Below, piece after piece: positions 24,214 to 33,915 of a DNA stretch of 64,000 bases (position 1 is its first letter; each line of letters begins with the position of its first letter). This stretch comes from Demetria terragena DSM 11295 (GTDB lineage: Bacteria > Actinomycetota > Actinomycetes > Actinomycetales > Dermatophilaceae), in the NCBI RefSeq assembly GCF_000376825.1, contig NZ_AQXW01000003.1, positions 389,498 to 453,497 on the forward strand, read 5' to 3'. The notes under the pieces were generated by a model. It had not been told where the DNA came from. It searched no databases and saw only the letters and a list, made by a program, of their open reading frames with translations. The position numbers and the translations under genes were made by a program.

Positions 24214-25977
24214 GTGGCCATGCGTATGTCGACCCTGTTCCTGCGAACCCTTCGTGAGGACCCGGCCGACGCGGAGTTGCCGGGCCACCGGTTGCTGGTT
24301 CGCGCGGGCTATGTCCGCCGGGTAGCGCCCGGAGTATTCACCTGGCTACCGCTTGGTCTGCGGGTGCTGCAGAAGGTGGAGCACATCGTCCGCGAAGAGA
24401 TGAACGCGATCGGTGCCCAGGAAGTACGGATGCCCGCGCTGCTGCCACGCGAGCCGTACGACACGACGGGGCGCTGGACCGAGTACGGCGATGACATGTT
24501 CCGTCTGCAGGACCGCAAGGACGCCGACATGCTGCTCGGCCCCACGCACGAGGAGATTTTCTGCCTCACGGTGAAGGATCTGTACAACTCGTACAAGGAT
24601 TTCCCGCTGTCGCTCTACCAGATCCAGACGAAGTACCGCGACGAGATCCGTCCGCGGGCGGGCCTGTTGCGCGGCCGCGAGTTCATCATGAAGGACTCCT
24701 ACTCCTTCGACGTCGACCAGGCTGGCCTGGAGAAGGCGTACGACGCCCACCGCGGGGCATACATCAAGATCTTTGATCGGCTCGGCTTCGAGTACGTCAT
24801 CGTTCAGGCCGATTCCGGTGCCATGGGCGGCTCAGCATCCGAGGAGTTCCTCGCGATCAGTGAGCATGGAGAAGACACATTCGTGCGCGACGAGCACGGC
24901 TACTCCGCCAATGTCGAGGCGGTCGAGATCCCGCAGGCGCCGGAGGTCGACGCCTCTGGGGTGCCCGCGGCGCAGGTCTACGACAGCCTCAACGCCGGGA
25001 CGGTCGCCACTCAGGCTGCCGAACTCAACGAGAAGCATCCGCGGAATGACGGGCGGGAGTGGGGTGAGGGCGACATCCTCAAGAACGTCGTCGTCATGCT
25101 CGTCCACCCCGATGGCACGCGCGAGCCGCTGGCGGTCGGCCTGCCTGGTGACCGGGAGGTCGACGACAAGCGCCTCGAGACCCAGGTGAAGCCGGCTGAG
25201 GTTGAGCCATTCACGGATGCTGACTTCGCCAAGCATCCTGCGCTCGCGAAGGGCTATATCGGACCGGGCGCACTCGGCGCGGACAAGCCCGCTGGCATCC
25301 GATACCTGCTCGACCCGCTGGTCGCCGTCGGCTCGGCGTGGGCGACGGGCGCCGATGAGCGCGGCAAGCACGTCATGAATCTGGTCAACGGCCGTGATTT
25401 CACCGCCGATGGAACCATCCAGGCGGCGCGTTTGCGCGACGGCGACCCAAGCCCTGATGGGCATGGCACCCTGCGGGCCGCGCGCGGGATGGAGATGGGG
25501 CACGTCTTCCAGCTCGGCACGAAGTACGCCGAGGCGCTGGGCCTGAAGGTGCTCGACGAGAACGGCAAACTCGCGACCGTGACGATGGGGTCATACGGCA
25601 TCGGCGTCTCGCGCGCCGTCGCCGCCGTTGCTGAGAACAATGTCGACGAGGCGGGCCTGTGCTGGCCGCGGACCCTCGCTCCCGCGGATGTGCACCTGGT
25701 CGCGACCGGCAAAGATGAGGCGACGTACATCAAGGCTGAGGAAGTCGTCAGTCAGCTAGAGGCCCAAGGGGTTTCGGTGCTTTACGACGACCGTAGGAAG
25801 GTCTCTCCGGGGGTGAAGTTCAAGGACGCCGAGCTGCTGGGTGTGCCGACCATCCTGGTCCTGGGCCGCGGTTTGGCCGATGGTGTGGTCGAGCTCAAGG
25901 ACCGCCGCAGCGGCGACGGCCGCGACGTCCCCGTCGATGACGTCATCGCCGAAGTTGTCCGCGAGGTACGCAACTGA
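24214..25977 (+). CDS. proS: Prolyl-tRNA synthetase
   Basis: 587 aa from the GTG at 24214, favoured because AAGGAG at 24202-24207 is correctly spaced; an ATG follows at 24220. It charges tRNA-Pro. Class II motifs are seen: [12 protein letters not shown] (motif 1), the TxE-like GPTHEE at 109-114, and [20 protein letters not shown] (motif 2). The bacterial-type editing insertion (about 220-400) and a C-terminal anticodon-binding domain complete it. In actinomycetes proS usually stands upstream of rimP-nusA-infB. Here five minus-strand genes and a repeat island intervene. Confidence 0.96.
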   Translation: MAMRMSTLFLRTLREDPADAELPGHRLLVRAGYVRRVAPGVFTWLPLGLRVLQKVEHIVREEMNAIGAQEVRMPALLPREPYDTTGRWTEYGDDMFRLQDRKDADMLLGPTHEEIFCLTVKDLYNSYKDFPLSLYQIQTKYRDEIRPRAGLLRGREFIMKDSYSFDVDQAGLEKAYDAHRGAYIKIFDRLGFEYVIVQADSGAMGGSASEEFLAISEHGEDTFVRDEHGYSANVEAVEIPQAPEVDASGVPAAQVYDSLNAGTVATQAAELNEKHPRNDGREWGEGDILKNVVVMLVHPDGTREPLAVGLPGDREVDDKRLETQVKPAEVEPFTDADFAKHPALAKGYIGPGALGADKPAGIRYLLDPLVAVGSAWATGADERGKHVMNLVNGRDFTADGTIQAARLRDGDPSPDGHGTLRAARGMEMGHVFQLGTKYAEALGLKVLDENGKLATVTMGSYGIGVSRAVAAVAENNVDEAGLCWPRTLAPADVHLVATGKDEATYIKAEEVVSQLEAQGVSVLYDDRRKVSPGVKFKDAELLGVPTILVLGRGLADGVVELKDRRSGDGRDVPVDDVIAEVVREVRN

Positions 25978-26345
25978 CCTGCGAGCCCCTTTCGCCGGTC
26001 GAGACCACCCAACGTTGGTCGAGCCCCCAACGTCGGTCGAGCCCCCAACGTCGGTCGAGCTTGTCGAGACCCCGCCGTGTCGAGACCTTGGTGCTGCGCC
26101 GGTGGTCTCGACACGGCTCGCGCTAGCGCGCTCGCCTGCTCGACCGGCGTTTGTGTCCTAACGTCGGTCGAGCTTGTCGAGACCCCGCCGTGTCGAGACC
26201 TTGGTGCCGCGCCGGTGGTCTCGACACGGCTCGCGCTAGCGCGCTCGCCTGCTCGACCGGCGTTTGTGTCCTAACGTCGGTCGATACCCCGCCGTGTCGA
26301 GACCAGCGGTTTGCGCTCGCCTGCTCGACGGACGTTGCATTACTG
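25978..26345. repeat. Repeat island 2 (tandem 113-bp palindromic element)
   Basis: A 368-bp gene-free stretch between the convergent proS and capA-like genes. Short ACGTCGGTCGAGC units (about 26000-26050) lead into two nearly identical 113-bp copies (about 26050-26160 and 26163-26275). Each begins AACGTCGGTCGAGCTTGTC and ends GCTCGACCGGCGTTTGTG, so its ends are inverted repeats. A shorter, degenerate third copy runs to 26345. The centre of each copy, CTCGCGCTAGCGCGCTCG, can also fold. Same family as islands 1 and 3; it may act as a bidirectional terminator. Confidence 0.85.
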
Positions 26346-26347
26346 GC

Positions 26348-27529
26348 CTAGCCCGCGGCCGTCGCCTTACAGTCTCCGAGCTTGTTCATCCGAGACCTGG
26401 TGCGGGAGAACGACTCTGGGTTGTTCTGCGGGGTCGACGCCGTGATCTGGTGTCGGTCTTTCACGTCCACCATCGTGGGTTGATAGCTGGCCTTCTGGCT
26501 CCAGTTTCCAGAGGCGGAGCGCGTGAAGGTGTACTGCGCGATGGCGCCGTCGGCGTTGTATTCATCGAGCGTGCCGACGGTGCCCGGCCCCTGGTTCGAC
26601 AGGAAGTTGCCGAGTCCATAGAACACCGTCTTGCCGTTAATGGTCGAGCACGGCTGGATGACGTGGGCGTGCGCGCCGAAGATCCCGTCAACGTACGGCG
26701 ACGCGGTGAGCTTCTTGGCTAACTCACGTTGCTCCGTGGATGGGTCGACTTGGTACTCGCCACCCCAGTGGATGTTCACCGTCACCAGGTCGGATCCAGA
26801 CTTCTTGGCCCTCTTCGCGTCGGCGAGGATGCCTTTGGCGCCGAGCTTGGGCCAGAGGTACTTCTCGAGGTGCTCTTGCCCCGGTGGCACTGTCGTGTTG
26901 GGTGCAGACTGGTTGGGCAGTGTGTAGGTGTAGGACAGGTTGGCGACTTTGACACCGCTGGCCTCGTAGATCGCCGGCATACCGTCCTTGTCCCGGTCGC
27001 TGGTCGGCCCGGCCACTTTGAGCCCTGCCTTAGCCAATTGGTTGCGGGTCGTGGTGATGCCCTCGGCGGCTCGGTCGAGGACGTGATTGGAGGCGGTCGA
27101 GCAGCCGTCGATGCCAGCTTTCTTTATTGCGGTGGCGATCTGAGACGGCGCGGAGTAGATCATTGACCCGGGCGGGCTGAGGTCATCATTGGTAGCCGAG
27201 ATCGGGGTCTCCTGATGGCAGATCATCACGTCTGGTTCCGACAGTTCCTTCTTCACCCCAGCAAACATCGGATCGAAGTCGAACTCGCTCCTAGCGCCCG
27301 TCGCCTCGGCCCAGGACTGAGCACTCGTGCGGACCGGGACGTGGATCAGAATGTCCCCGCTGCTCGCCACGGTGACCGTTGTTGCGCGCGAAGTGATCGG
27401 GGAGGCTCGCCCGGACTCGGATGCGCTCCGATTAGCCTCCTGACGGCCGTCCTGTCCGAGCACCCCGCATCCCGCCAGAAGCAGTGCGAGGGCACACATC
27501 ACCCCACTGAATTTTCCCCACCCATTCAT
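26348..27529 (-). CDS. CapA-family lipoprotein (PGA_cap metallophosphatase-like)
   Basis: 393 aa. Lipoprotein signal with lipobox LLAGC (Cys 21). The body is a calcineurin-like CapA fold: VTVASSGDILIH, PDVMICHQETPIS, DGCSTASNHVLDRAAEG (the SNH-type metal motif), NIHWGGEYQVDPS, DGIFGAHAHVIQP and VFYGLGNFLSNQ. CapA proteins are tied to poly-gamma-glutamate capsule synthesis in Bacillus, but many actinomycete copies stand alone, as here with no CapB or CapC. It is probably anchored on the outer face of the membrane. It converges on proS across repeat island 2. Confidence 0.88.
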   Translation of the reverse strand: MNGWGKFSGVMCALALLLAGCGVLGQDGRQEANRSASESGRASPITSRATTVTVASSGDILIHVPVRTSAQSWAEATGARSEFDFDPMFAGVKKELSEPDVMICHQETPISATNDDLSPPGSMIYSAPSQIATAIKKAGIDGCSTASNHVLDRAAEGITTTRNQLAKAGLKVAGPTSDRDKDGMPAIYEASGVKVANLSYTYTLPNQSAPNTTVPPGQEHLEKYLWPKLGAKGILADAKRAKKSGSDLVTVNIHWGGEYQVDPSTEQRELAKKLTASPYVDGIFGAHAHVIQPCSTINGKTVFYGLGNFLSNQGPGTVGTLDEYNADGAIAQYTFTRSASGNWSQKASYQPTMVDVKDRHQITASTPQNNPESFSRTRSRMNKLGDCKATAAG

Positions 27530-27579
27530 GATTCCAATCTACGAGCGATGCCCACGATTTGTGTGCAGTCGCGGAATCG

Positions 27580-28140
27580 TTACCAAGGGGCAGGGCCAAG
27601 TACGGCGTAGCGCGAGCAGGCGAAGGCACCGTTGCGACCGGTCTCGACCAGGGCGAGTTCCAGGCGCCGGGGGAGCAGCGGGCGCCCGGCGCCTAGAGTG
27701 ACGGGCGCGACGTAGGTGATCACCTCATCCAGGAGTCCTGCATCGGCGAACTGTCCGGCGAGGTCACCACCACCCACGACCCACAGGTCCCGGCCTTTGG
27801 CGGCTGCAACCATCTCAGCGTGCACCAGATCAATGTCGCCTGAGGCGAATCGAACGTCGGCGCCTTCGACCGGGTCGAGATCGCGGGAGGTTAGCACCCA
27901 GGTCGGGAGATCGTACGGCCAGGACGAGCCGGTCTCTGCTTCCACCTCAGCGCTATGTCTCAGGATCCACTCGTAGGTCGTAGAACCCATCACCAGCGCG
28001 CCGATGCCGGAGAAGAACGACTCGTAGTTCAGCGGCCCGTCAGCCTCCTGCGGTTGTGGGAACAGCCACGCGAGGGAATCGTCGCTGTCGGCGATAAAGC
28101 CGTCGAGTGTGACAGCGGTGTAGTAGGTCAGTTTGCTCAT
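27580..28140 (-). CDS. RibD C-terminal-domain reductase (dihydrofolate reductase-like)
   Basis: 186 aa. An NADPH-dependent DHFR/RibD_C fold: YYTAVTLDGFIADSDDSLAW (first strand and substrate loop), ALVMGSTTYEWIL (the GxxTY motif), WVLTSRDL, and DLWVVGGGDLAGQFADAGLLDE (the GG dinucleotide loop). Stand-alone members of this group are common in actinomycetes and their substrates are mostly unknown. No rib genes adjoin it. Its ATG overlaps the stop of the AraC-DinB gene (ATGA at 28137-28140), so that regulator and this reductase are probably one unit. Confidence 0.85.
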   Translation of the reverse strand: MSKLTYYTAVTLDGFIADSDDSLAWLFPQPQEADGPLNYESFFSGIGALVMGSTTYEWILRHSAEVEAETGSSWPYDLPTWVLTSRDLDPVEGADVRFASGDIDLVHAEMVAAAKGRDLWVVGGGDLAGQFADAGLLDEVITYVAPVTLGAGRPLLPRRLELALVETGRNGAFACSRYAVLGPAPW

Positions 28141-29057
28141 CGGTGGTCCCCTCCAGATTGCTCTTGACGTTGCTTGCGCAGCCACATAATCGGGTCGCCT
28201 TCGTCGACCTCGACTCCGCATTGGCGCATCCATTGACGGGCAAGTTGGCGCCGGTGCGATGAGTAGGTCACGACGTGGGCAATCACGCCGCTCATGACGA
28301 AACTCTCGGGCGGGTCACATAGCGCGTCGATGAGCCGGTCTTCCCATGCACCGCGTTCGTCGATATCGCGAACGACTGCCAGCCAGCCTGTCGCCACCAC
28401 TCTGTGCCGCGCGAGAAGTGTTGTGGGGCTTGAGCTTTCGTCCCTGGTTGGCATGGTTGTTCCAACGATTGCGGCATGCCATACCTCCTTGGCGAAGACT
28501 AGATTGGTCAGGACCTGGAGGACCGATTCCTCCGGTCCGTCCCATGGCAGAACGGTGGTGCCGCTTGCCCGGACGGCACGCAACGCGTGATCTGACAGCC
28601 CTTGCGCCGTCTCCAACAGGTCCTGTGTATCTGCCAGGTCGTGGGCGATGAGTTGTTCGATGAGGGGATTCATCGGTGCCTTTGTCGAGGTAACCCAGAG
28701 TGACGTCGGGGGATGAAAATGGATGCCATTCGGTGCGGGAAGCCAATGGTTCGAGGCAGATTCGCTCGGAAGGTGGCCGAACCCTCGCGCAAAGGCGCGA
28801 CTGAATCCGTCGACGGACTCATAGCCAGCGGACCACGCCGCGTCGGTCACGCTTGTGCCCTCCCGCAACTGCCATGCCGCACGCTCCAGCATGACTCGAC
28901 GCCGCATCGCGACAGGAGACTCGCCGGTGCCGCGCGATACGAGGCGAGAGAAGTGGAACTGCGAGGCGTGTGCACCGTCGGCCATGTCCGCGAGCCTTGG
29001 GTGGTCCTCGTCGAGGACTGCGTCGAGTAGTTCGCGCAGTCGGTCGCGTTCGGTCAT
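28137..29057 (-). CDS. AraC-type HTH fused to DinB-like domain
   Basis: 306 aa. Residues 1-100 form a double AraC helix-turn-helix (HASQFHFSRLVSRGTGESPVAMRRRVMLERA, then SVTDAAWSAGYESVDGFSRAFARGFG) placed at the N-terminus instead of the usual C-terminus. Residues 120-295 are a DinB-like four-helix bundle (LIEQLIAHDLADTQDLL, MSGVIAHVVTYSSHRRQLARQWM) with possible metal histidines. It may sense a small molecule or thiol adduct through the DinB part. It overlaps the reductase gene downstream by 4 bp, which suggests the reductase is a target or partner. Confidence 0.8.
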   Translation of the reverse strand: MTERDRLRELLDAVLDEDHPRLADMADGAHASQFHFSRLVSRGTGESPVAMRRRVMLERAAWQLREGTSVTDAAWSAGYESVDGFSRAFARGFGHLPSESASNHWLPAPNGIHFHPPTSLWVTSTKAPMNPLIEQLIAHDLADTQDLLETAQGLSDHALRAVRASGTTVLPWDGPEESVLQVLTNLVFAKEVWHAAIVGTTMPTRDESSSPTTLLARHRVVATGWLAVVRDIDERGAWEDRLIDALCDPPESFVMSGVIAHVVTYSSHRRQLARQWMRQCGVEVDEGDPIMWLRKQRQEQSGGDHR

Positions 29058-29108
29058 GTGACCAGTCTGGCCCGAAACACCGCACGAACGCCCGACCGTT
29101 CTTGCGGT

Positions 29109-29822
29109 TCAGCCCGATGAGCCGTGCCGCACGCCCTGCGCGAGATAGATCGTGTTGCGTGACTCGCCTCCGGTCAGGGGATTGGCGAAGGACACGACCT
29201 CGGCTGCCGTACGAGCAAAGGCACTGGCGAGCACCTCACTGAAAGCCGCTTCCGGCGGATCATCGGACCACAGCGCAAAGACTCCACCGTCGTTGAGGTG
29301 TCGGGCCATCGAGCGCAGTCCTGTCTCGGTGTAGAACGGCGCGTGATCGGGGTGCAGAAGGTGCTGTGGGGTGTGGTCGATGTCGAGCAGGATGGCGTCG
29401 TACGACGCGTCTGGCTCGACGGAGACCACCCGGAAGAAGTTGTCATGCACGAGGCGACAGCGCGGGTCGGTGGCAAGGCCCGGGTTGTCCGGCAGTAGTC
29501 CGCGGCGATGCCAATCCACGACCGGTTCCATCGCATCGATCACCACGACCTCGGTCACGCGCGGGTCGCCGAGAGCAGTCTGGGCGGTGTAGCCGAGGCC
29601 GAGGCCGCCGACGAGAACTCGCACCTCGGAACGGTCCACCCACGCGAGCGCGAGTCGTGCCAGTTCACACTCCGCAGCGGTGAACAGACTGGACATGAGG
29701 AACTCTTCACCCAGCCGAACCTCGAAGATGTCGGCCTTCGCGACCGGGTCGTACCGGCGTCGAAGACTGATCTCACCGCGATCGGTGGGTTGCCAGTCGA
29801 GTTCCTCGAAGCGAGCGGGCAC
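29109..29822 (-). CDS. Spermidine synthase-like methyltransferase-fold protein
   Basis: 237 aa from the GTG at 29822, preceded by GAGGA. Longer upstream sequence in the frame is antisense to the next gene and is rejected. It is a Rossmann fold like polyamine synthases: RVLVGGLGLGYTAQTAL (the GGGxG-like loop), VTEVVVIDAMEPVVDWHRRG (acidic residue at the end of the second strand), and YDAILLDIDHTPQHLL. The catalytic aspartate pattern of true spermidine synthases is only partly kept, and no speD is near. It may be a small-molecule methyl- or aminopropyltransferase. The substrate is unknown. Confidence 0.75.
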   Translation of the reverse strand: MPARFEELDWQPTDRGEISLRRRYDPVAKADIFEVRLGEEFLMSSLFTAAECELARLALAWVDRSEVRVLVGGLGLGYTAQTALGDPRVTEVVVIDAMEPVVDWHRRGLLPDNPGLATDPRCRLVHDNFFRVVSVEPDASYDAILLDIDHTPQHLLHPDHAPFYTETGLRSMARHLNDGGVFALWSDDPPEAAFSEVLASAFARTAAEVVSFANPLTGGESRNTIYLAQGVRHGSSG

Positions 29823-29893
29823 GGCATCTTCCTCACATGGTGGTCGGCGAGTTGCCGGGTGCAGATGAGGAAACCCTAAGGTCAGCCGGTGGC

Positions 29894-30826
29894 TCAGTCC
29901 TGCATCGCCTTGCAGCACGTGACCCACCACGACACCATGTCGTCGTCCACTCCGACATCGTTCTCGGCTTCCCCGGCAGCGTTCTGAGCGCAGCGTGCAA
30001 GCGTCCATAGCATGGCGCGGTCGACGTCGAGTTCGCCTGCATCGCAGGCGATTTCGATGCGTCGCCGCAGTTCGGCACGGATTGAGTGGGACTGTCGGGC
30101 CTCGTGTGCGCGGTTCCACACCAGTGGTGCGACTCCAAACTCGGGCACGCCCGCGATGGGCTTGGGGTCGATGGCCAGCCACGGCTCGCGCTCGGCGGCC
30201 AGCACATTCATATCGTGCAAGTCGGTATGCACCAGTCGGCTGTCGACGCCGTCCTCCTGCCCGAGTTCGGTGAAGATCGCCGCGGCTCGATCGACGATCC
30301 GCCGGGGTAGAACCCGCGTGCCATAAGTCCGCAACTGCTCGGCCCATCGGGCGGATTCCGTTGATAGCCGGACGAGTTGAGGCATCGCTGGCCGGTCAAG
30401 GCGACGTAGCAACCTGCCGATAACCTCCGTGGAAAGGTCGACGTCTTGCGTTGATAGCTCCCGATCGGGGTCGAGCAACTCCAGGAGCAGGGCGCATCGA
30501 TTCGGGTCGGCGGCTAGGAGGCGTACGGCGCCCTGACCGTCCCAGGCGCGCAACGCCAGATGCTCGTGCTTGGCCTCGACATGCGGCCAGGAGATCTTGA
30601 ACGCCGCGCCTCCGCGACTGCTTTGGACTGGCACGACCAAGCCGCACATGCCGTACCGGATCGGTCCCACGGCGCGTAGGTCCCACTCCTGCGCGCACTC
30701 GCGCACCAGGCGCGGAAGAACCTCCAGCCACTCGTCACCAGTCAGGTCGCCTTCGGCGGGTCTACCCTCGACCATGTCGACGAAGCCCGTCGGTAGATCT
30801 CGGCGAATATCGTTGAGATCGATCAT
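29894..30826 (-). CDS. Aminoglycoside/hydroxyurea-type phosphotransferase
   Basis: 310 aa from the ATG at 30826, which overlaps the stop of the ferritin-like gene (ATGA). It has an APH(6)/hydroxyurea-kinase-like fold: GAAFKISWPHVEAKHEHLALRAW (the ATP-site lysine and helix), CALLLELLDPDREL, the catalytic loop LVHTDLHDMNVL and the Mg site WLAIDPKPIAG (DPKP). Members phosphorylate streptomycin or hydroxyurea, but the same gene is a standard neighbour of rimP-nusA in actinomycetes such as Streptomyces. A housekeeping or unknown substrate is therefore as likely as resistance. Confidence 0.82.
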   Translation of the reverse strand: MIDLNDIRRDLPTGFVDMVEGRPAEGDLTGDEWLEVLPRLVRECAQEWDLRAVGPIRYGMCGLVVPVQSSRGGAAFKISWPHVEAKHEHLALRAWDGQGAVRLLAADPNRCALLLELLDPDRELSTQDVDLSTEVIGRLLRRLDRPAMPQLVRLSTESARWAEQLRTYGTRVLPRRIVDRAAAIFTELGQEDGVDSRLVHTDLHDMNVLAAEREPWLAIDPKPIAGVPEFGVAPLVWNRAHEARQSHSIRAELRRRIEIACDAGELDVDRAMLWTLARCAQNAAGEAENDVGVDDDMVSWWVTCCKAMQD

Positions 30827-31764
30827 GAATCCGTGCCGGGGAATGCTGCCAACGGGCCGCCCCAGCGCGCGTAGTCGGCTGCGGCGAGAGCCCATACTCG
30901 GATCGCCCAGTCCTGTGCCCCGCGACCCTGAGGCGCGATCGTGTCAACCTGAGAAGCGACCGCTGTGATGACATCAGTGAGCAATGCTCGGGCCAGTGCC
31001 CTTGCGCTGAGGGCGTCGGTGACGCGAACCGGCATCACGTACGTCGGTCGTTCGGGCTCACCCACCACCGGCTTCAGCGCGTCGCGTGCACCCGACAGCC
31101 AAGCCAGGGTGCTGTTGACCAGGTCTCGATCGTCGGGGTCAGTCTTGGCCGCGATCTGTTCAAAGCCATAGACCGCCGGGCGGACAGCTCGTGAGATCGG
31201 GAGCGAACTCGTGGCGGCGGGTGCCGTTCCGTGCGTCAAGGTCCTTGACGGCTGCAGCAGCACCTGGGCTGCTCTTCGTGAGGCGCAGATCGAAACCAAC
31301 ATCGCGCAGTTGTGCTTCGAGGCAGCCCACGCCTTCTGTTCGGTTCCGATTGCGGGGTAGTCGCCCTCGGATGCCGTGAGTTCTTTCACTCCAACGGTCG
31401 CGGTCGCCATCGCTGTGGCGGTGGTCGGCGCGGGAAGGCGTATGCCCGCATCGGCCATCACCGAGCTCAGCTCAGAGAGTTGAGCGCGATGCATGTCTTT
31501 GATCGGACTTATCCACCGGTTGTCCGAGGCGGGAACCCGTTCGGCCACGTCGAGAACGTGCTGAAGGGACCTGCGCGTCGCTAACAGCAGGGCTTGATCA
31601 TCGGGCGGTCCCTGAGTACGAACCCCTGGGATTTCGGGAGCGTCCCGCTCCATCCGTACACCGCAGCCGGAGAGCAATAGCGCGGCGGGCGCGGTCAAGA
31701 CTCCGGCCAGCACGATCCTGCGAGATGCTGCGACTTCCCCCTGACCCTGCACGTTCGAGATCAT
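30823..31764 (-). CDS. Ferritin-like (DUF4439) lipoprotein
   Basis: 313 aa. The N-terminus has an RR pair, a hydrophobic stretch and the lipobox LLSGC (Cys about 34). The C-terminal 140 residues form a helical bundle of the DUF4439 ferritin-like type (KAWAASKHN, RAVRPAVYGFEQIAAKTDPDDR, ALARALLTDVITAVASQ). The middle is less conserved. It is normally found beside rimP in actinomycetes, divergent from it as here (100 bp between starts). Metal binding is not obvious from the residues, and the function is unknown. Confidence 0.75.
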   Translation of the reverse strand: MISNVQGQGEVAASRRIVLAGVLTAPAALLLSGCGVRMERDAPEIPGVRTQGPPDDQALLLATRRSLQHVLDVAERVPASDNRWISPIKDMHRAQLSELSSVMADAGIRLPAPTTATAMATATVGVKELTASEGDYPAIGTEQKAWAASKHNCAMLVSICASRRAAQVLLQPSRTLTHGTAPAATSSLPISRAVRPAVYGFEQIAAKTDPDDRDLVNSTLAWLSGARDALKPVVGEPERPTYVMPVRVTDALSARALARALLTDVITAVASQVDTIAPQGRGAQDWAIRVWALAAADYARWGGPLAAFPGTDS

Positions 31765-31864
31765 GCCACGGCCCCCTCGCCGGTCACAGCATGACGTGTT
31801 CTCCGTTAGGCTTTCCGGACCGGATCACCACCGGTTCACGCAAACTCGAGAACAGAGGCAGGAC

Positions 31865-32386
31865 ATGAGCGCACGCGAACGAACGTCCAGAGAAGCCACT
31901 GTGCTGACTGACGTCGCCGCCGCCGTCCAGCCTCTTGGCCTTGTCGTCGAAGATGTGTCAGTCACGCCCGCCGGAAAGCGTCGACTTGTCCGGATCCTTC
32001 TCGACACCGATCTCAGCGAACTCGCGGACGGCGACCATTCCTCGATCGTCGAGCCGCTGAGCCTTGATGCAGTTGCTGAGGCCACGCGTGCTGTCGGGGA
32101 GGCCCTCGACGCGGCCGGAACGATGGGTGAGCAGGCCTATGTCCTGGAGGTCAGTTCGCCCGGCACCGACCGACCGCTGACCGAGGCCCGCCACTTCCGC
32201 CGCAATGTCGGCCGACTCGTGCGCCTAGACCGGCCCGAGCAGGAATCGCTCACGGGTCGAATCGAGTCATCCGATGACGATGCCGTCGTGGTCAACGACG
32301 GCCAAGAGTCTGTTCGTGTGGACCATGCCGCCATCACCAAGGGCATGGTCCAGTTGGAATTTAACCGCGCCGATGAGGAGAACTAA
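31865..32386 (+). CDS. rimP: Ribosome maturation factor RimP
   Basis: 173 aa from the ATG at 31865. It assists assembly of the 30S subunit. The N-terminal alpha/beta domain ([25 protein letters not shown]), the junction motif [14 protein letters not shown] and the C-terminal SH3-like barrel ([20 protein letters not shown]) are all present. It starts the rimP-nusA-ylxR-infB cluster and overlaps nusA by one base (TAATG), which is a classic arrangement. Confidence 0.95.
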   Translation: MSARERTSREATVLTDVAAAVQPLGLVVEDVSVTPAGKRRLVRILLDTDLSELADGDHSSIVEPLSLDAVAEATRAVGEALDAAGTMGEQAYVLEVSSPGTDRPLTEARHFRRNVGRLVRLDRPEQESLTGRIESSDDDAVVVNDGQESVRVDHAAITKGMVQLEFNRADEEN

Positions 32387-33414
32387 TGGATATCGACATG
32401 GCGGCCCTGCGGCTGCTGGAGTCTGAGCGGGAAATTCCGATGGACGTCATCATCCCCGCGATTGAACAGGCGCTGTTGACGGCATACCACCGCACGGACG
32501 GCTCCTTTCGGAGCGCTCGCGTCGAGTTGGACCGCAAGTCCGGACACGTTGTGGTGTGGGCGCGGGAGGACGCGGTCGCCGACGAAGAGGGCAACTATGG
32601 CGATCCCGGGCCCGAATTCGATGACACCCCCACGGGGTTCGGCCGAGTCGCGGCGGCGACGGCGCGTCAGGTCATCACGCAGCGGATGCGCGACATTGAG
32701 GATGAGGCCATCTTCGGCGACTTTCTCGGTCGCGAAGGCGATGTGGTTGCAGGCCGCATCCAGCAGTCGAGCGACCCCCGCGTTGTGCGCGTGGATTTCG
32801 GCTCTGTCGAAGGCAGCATGCCGTCGGCCGAGCAGGTGCCCGGTGAGACCTATCGCCACGGCGAGCGGCTCCGGACCTTCGTGGTCAGCGTCAAGCGCGG
32901 AATGAAGGGCCCACAGATCACGTTGTCGCGGACGCACCCCAACTTGGTCCGGGCGCTCTTTGAACTTGAAGTCCCGGAGATTGCGAACGGTTCGGTTCAG
33001 ATCTCCGCGCTAGCGCGCGAGTCAGGCCATCGCACCAAGATTGCCGTCCGCGCCAAGGACCAAGGCTTGAACCCTAAAGGTGCGTGCATTGGTCCGATGG
33101 GCAGCCGGGTGCGCGCGGTGATGAACGAACTGCAGGGGGAGAAGATCGACATCGTCGACTACTCCGACGACCCAGCCGAGTTCATCAAGTCCGCGCTGTC
33201 GCCCGCTCAGGTGCAGCACGTCGAGATTGTGGACGAACGTTCCCGGTCTGCTCGGGTGATCGTGCCTGACTTTCAGCTCAGTCTGGCGATCGGCAAGGAA
33301 GGCCAGAACGCCCGGCTTGCTGCCAAATTGACGGGCTGGCGGATTGATATTCGACCCGACACTGTGCCCGAGGCCACAAGCCCTGAGGGTGAGCCCGGCA
33401 CGGACCAGGCCTAG
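32386..33414 (+). CDS. nusA: Transcription termination/antitermination factor NusA
   Basis: 342 aa, the short actinobacterial form without the C-terminal acidic repeats of E. coli NusA. An N-terminal RNA polymerase-binding domain is followed by S1 (about 110-180, [10 protein letters not shown]...[14 protein letters not shown]). Two KH domains follow, with [31 protein letters not shown] and [23 protein letters not shown] (both GxxG loops visible). It binds RNA polymerase and nascent RNA to control pausing and termination. It is coupled to rimP by start-stop overlap. Confidence 0.96.
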   Translation: MDIDMAALRLLESEREIPMDVIIPAIEQALLTAYHRTDGSFRSARVELDRKSGHVVVWAREDAVADEEGNYGDPGPEFDDTPTGFGRVAAATARQVITQRMRDIEDEAIFGDFLGREGDVVAGRIQQSSDPRVVRVDFGSVEGSMPSAEQVPGETYRHGERLRTFVVSVKRGMKGPQITLSRTHPNLVRALFELEVPEIANGSVQISALARESGHRTKIAVRAKDQGLNPKGACIGPMGSRVRAVMNELQGEKIDIVDYSDDPAEFIKSALSPAQVQHVEIVDERSRSARVIVPDFQLSLAIGKEGQNARLAAKLTGWRIDIRPDTVPEATSPEGEPGTDQA

Positions 33415-33429
33415 GGAGCCGGTACGATA

Positions 33430-33810
33430 GTGGCGACCGGTCAGACGTCCAATGGTCGATCTCTGCGCCCGCACGCTGGAATGCGAACGTGCGTGGGATG
33501 CCGTCGACGTGATGATCGTTCTGTCTTGTGGCGCGTCGTTGCCCACCGGTCGGAGGTGTCAGGCCCAGTCCTGATCCGCCTTGATCGGCAACAACGACAG
33601 CCGGGCCGAGGGGCCTGGTTGCACCCGACGATGGATTGCCTGAACCAGGCCATCCGCCGGCGGGCCTTTGCGCGGGGACTGCGGGTAGCCGCCGAGGTAG
33701 ACCTCGGCGAACTCACCGCGGCCGTACGCACAGCGCAAGTGGAGTACGAATTGCAAGGAGTCGCGGCGAAAGGCGCCGCGGATGACCGTAGGAAGCGGGT
33801 TCAACGCTGA
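33430..33810 (+). CDS. ylxR: YlxR family RNA-binding protein (DUF448)
   Basis: 126 aa from the GTG at 33430, with GGAG at 33416-33419; an ATG at 33481 is the alternative start. It has the signature RTCVGCRRRDDRSVLWRVV at the N-terminus and GRGAWLHPTMDCLNQAIRRRAFARGL in the middle. It is typical of the nusA-ylxR-infB order. YlxR proteins bind RNA and modulate RNase P or transcription in Bacillus. A basic tail (DDRRKRVQR) follows. The gap to infB holds short direct repeats of GATGAGCACCC. Confidence 0.9.
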   Translation: MATGQTSNGRSLRPHAGMRTCVGCRRRDDRSVLWRVVAHRSEVSGPVLIRLDRQQRQPGRGAWLHPTMDCLNQAIRRRAFARGLRVAAEVDLGELTAAVRTAQVEYELQGVAAKGAADDRRKRVQR

Positions 33811-33915
33811 TGAGCACCCGATGAGTACTCACCGATGAGCACCCAAACCTGACGGTTCGTGCTGCCGACATCACGTCGGCCCCGCCCGGACCGTCACGAT
33901 CCACCAAGGAGAAAC

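Noticed and set aside
29823..30347. A longer N-terminus for the spermidine-synthase-like protein.
   Set aside because: This part is antisense-like low-complexity Arg/Thr sequence over the same-strand phosphotransferase gene; the GTG at 29822 with GAGGA fits better.
29894..30826. Phosphotransferase as an acquired antibiotic resistance gene.
   Set aside because: The same family is a regular neighbour of rimP-nusA in actinomycetes and nothing mobile flanks it, so resistance is not supported.
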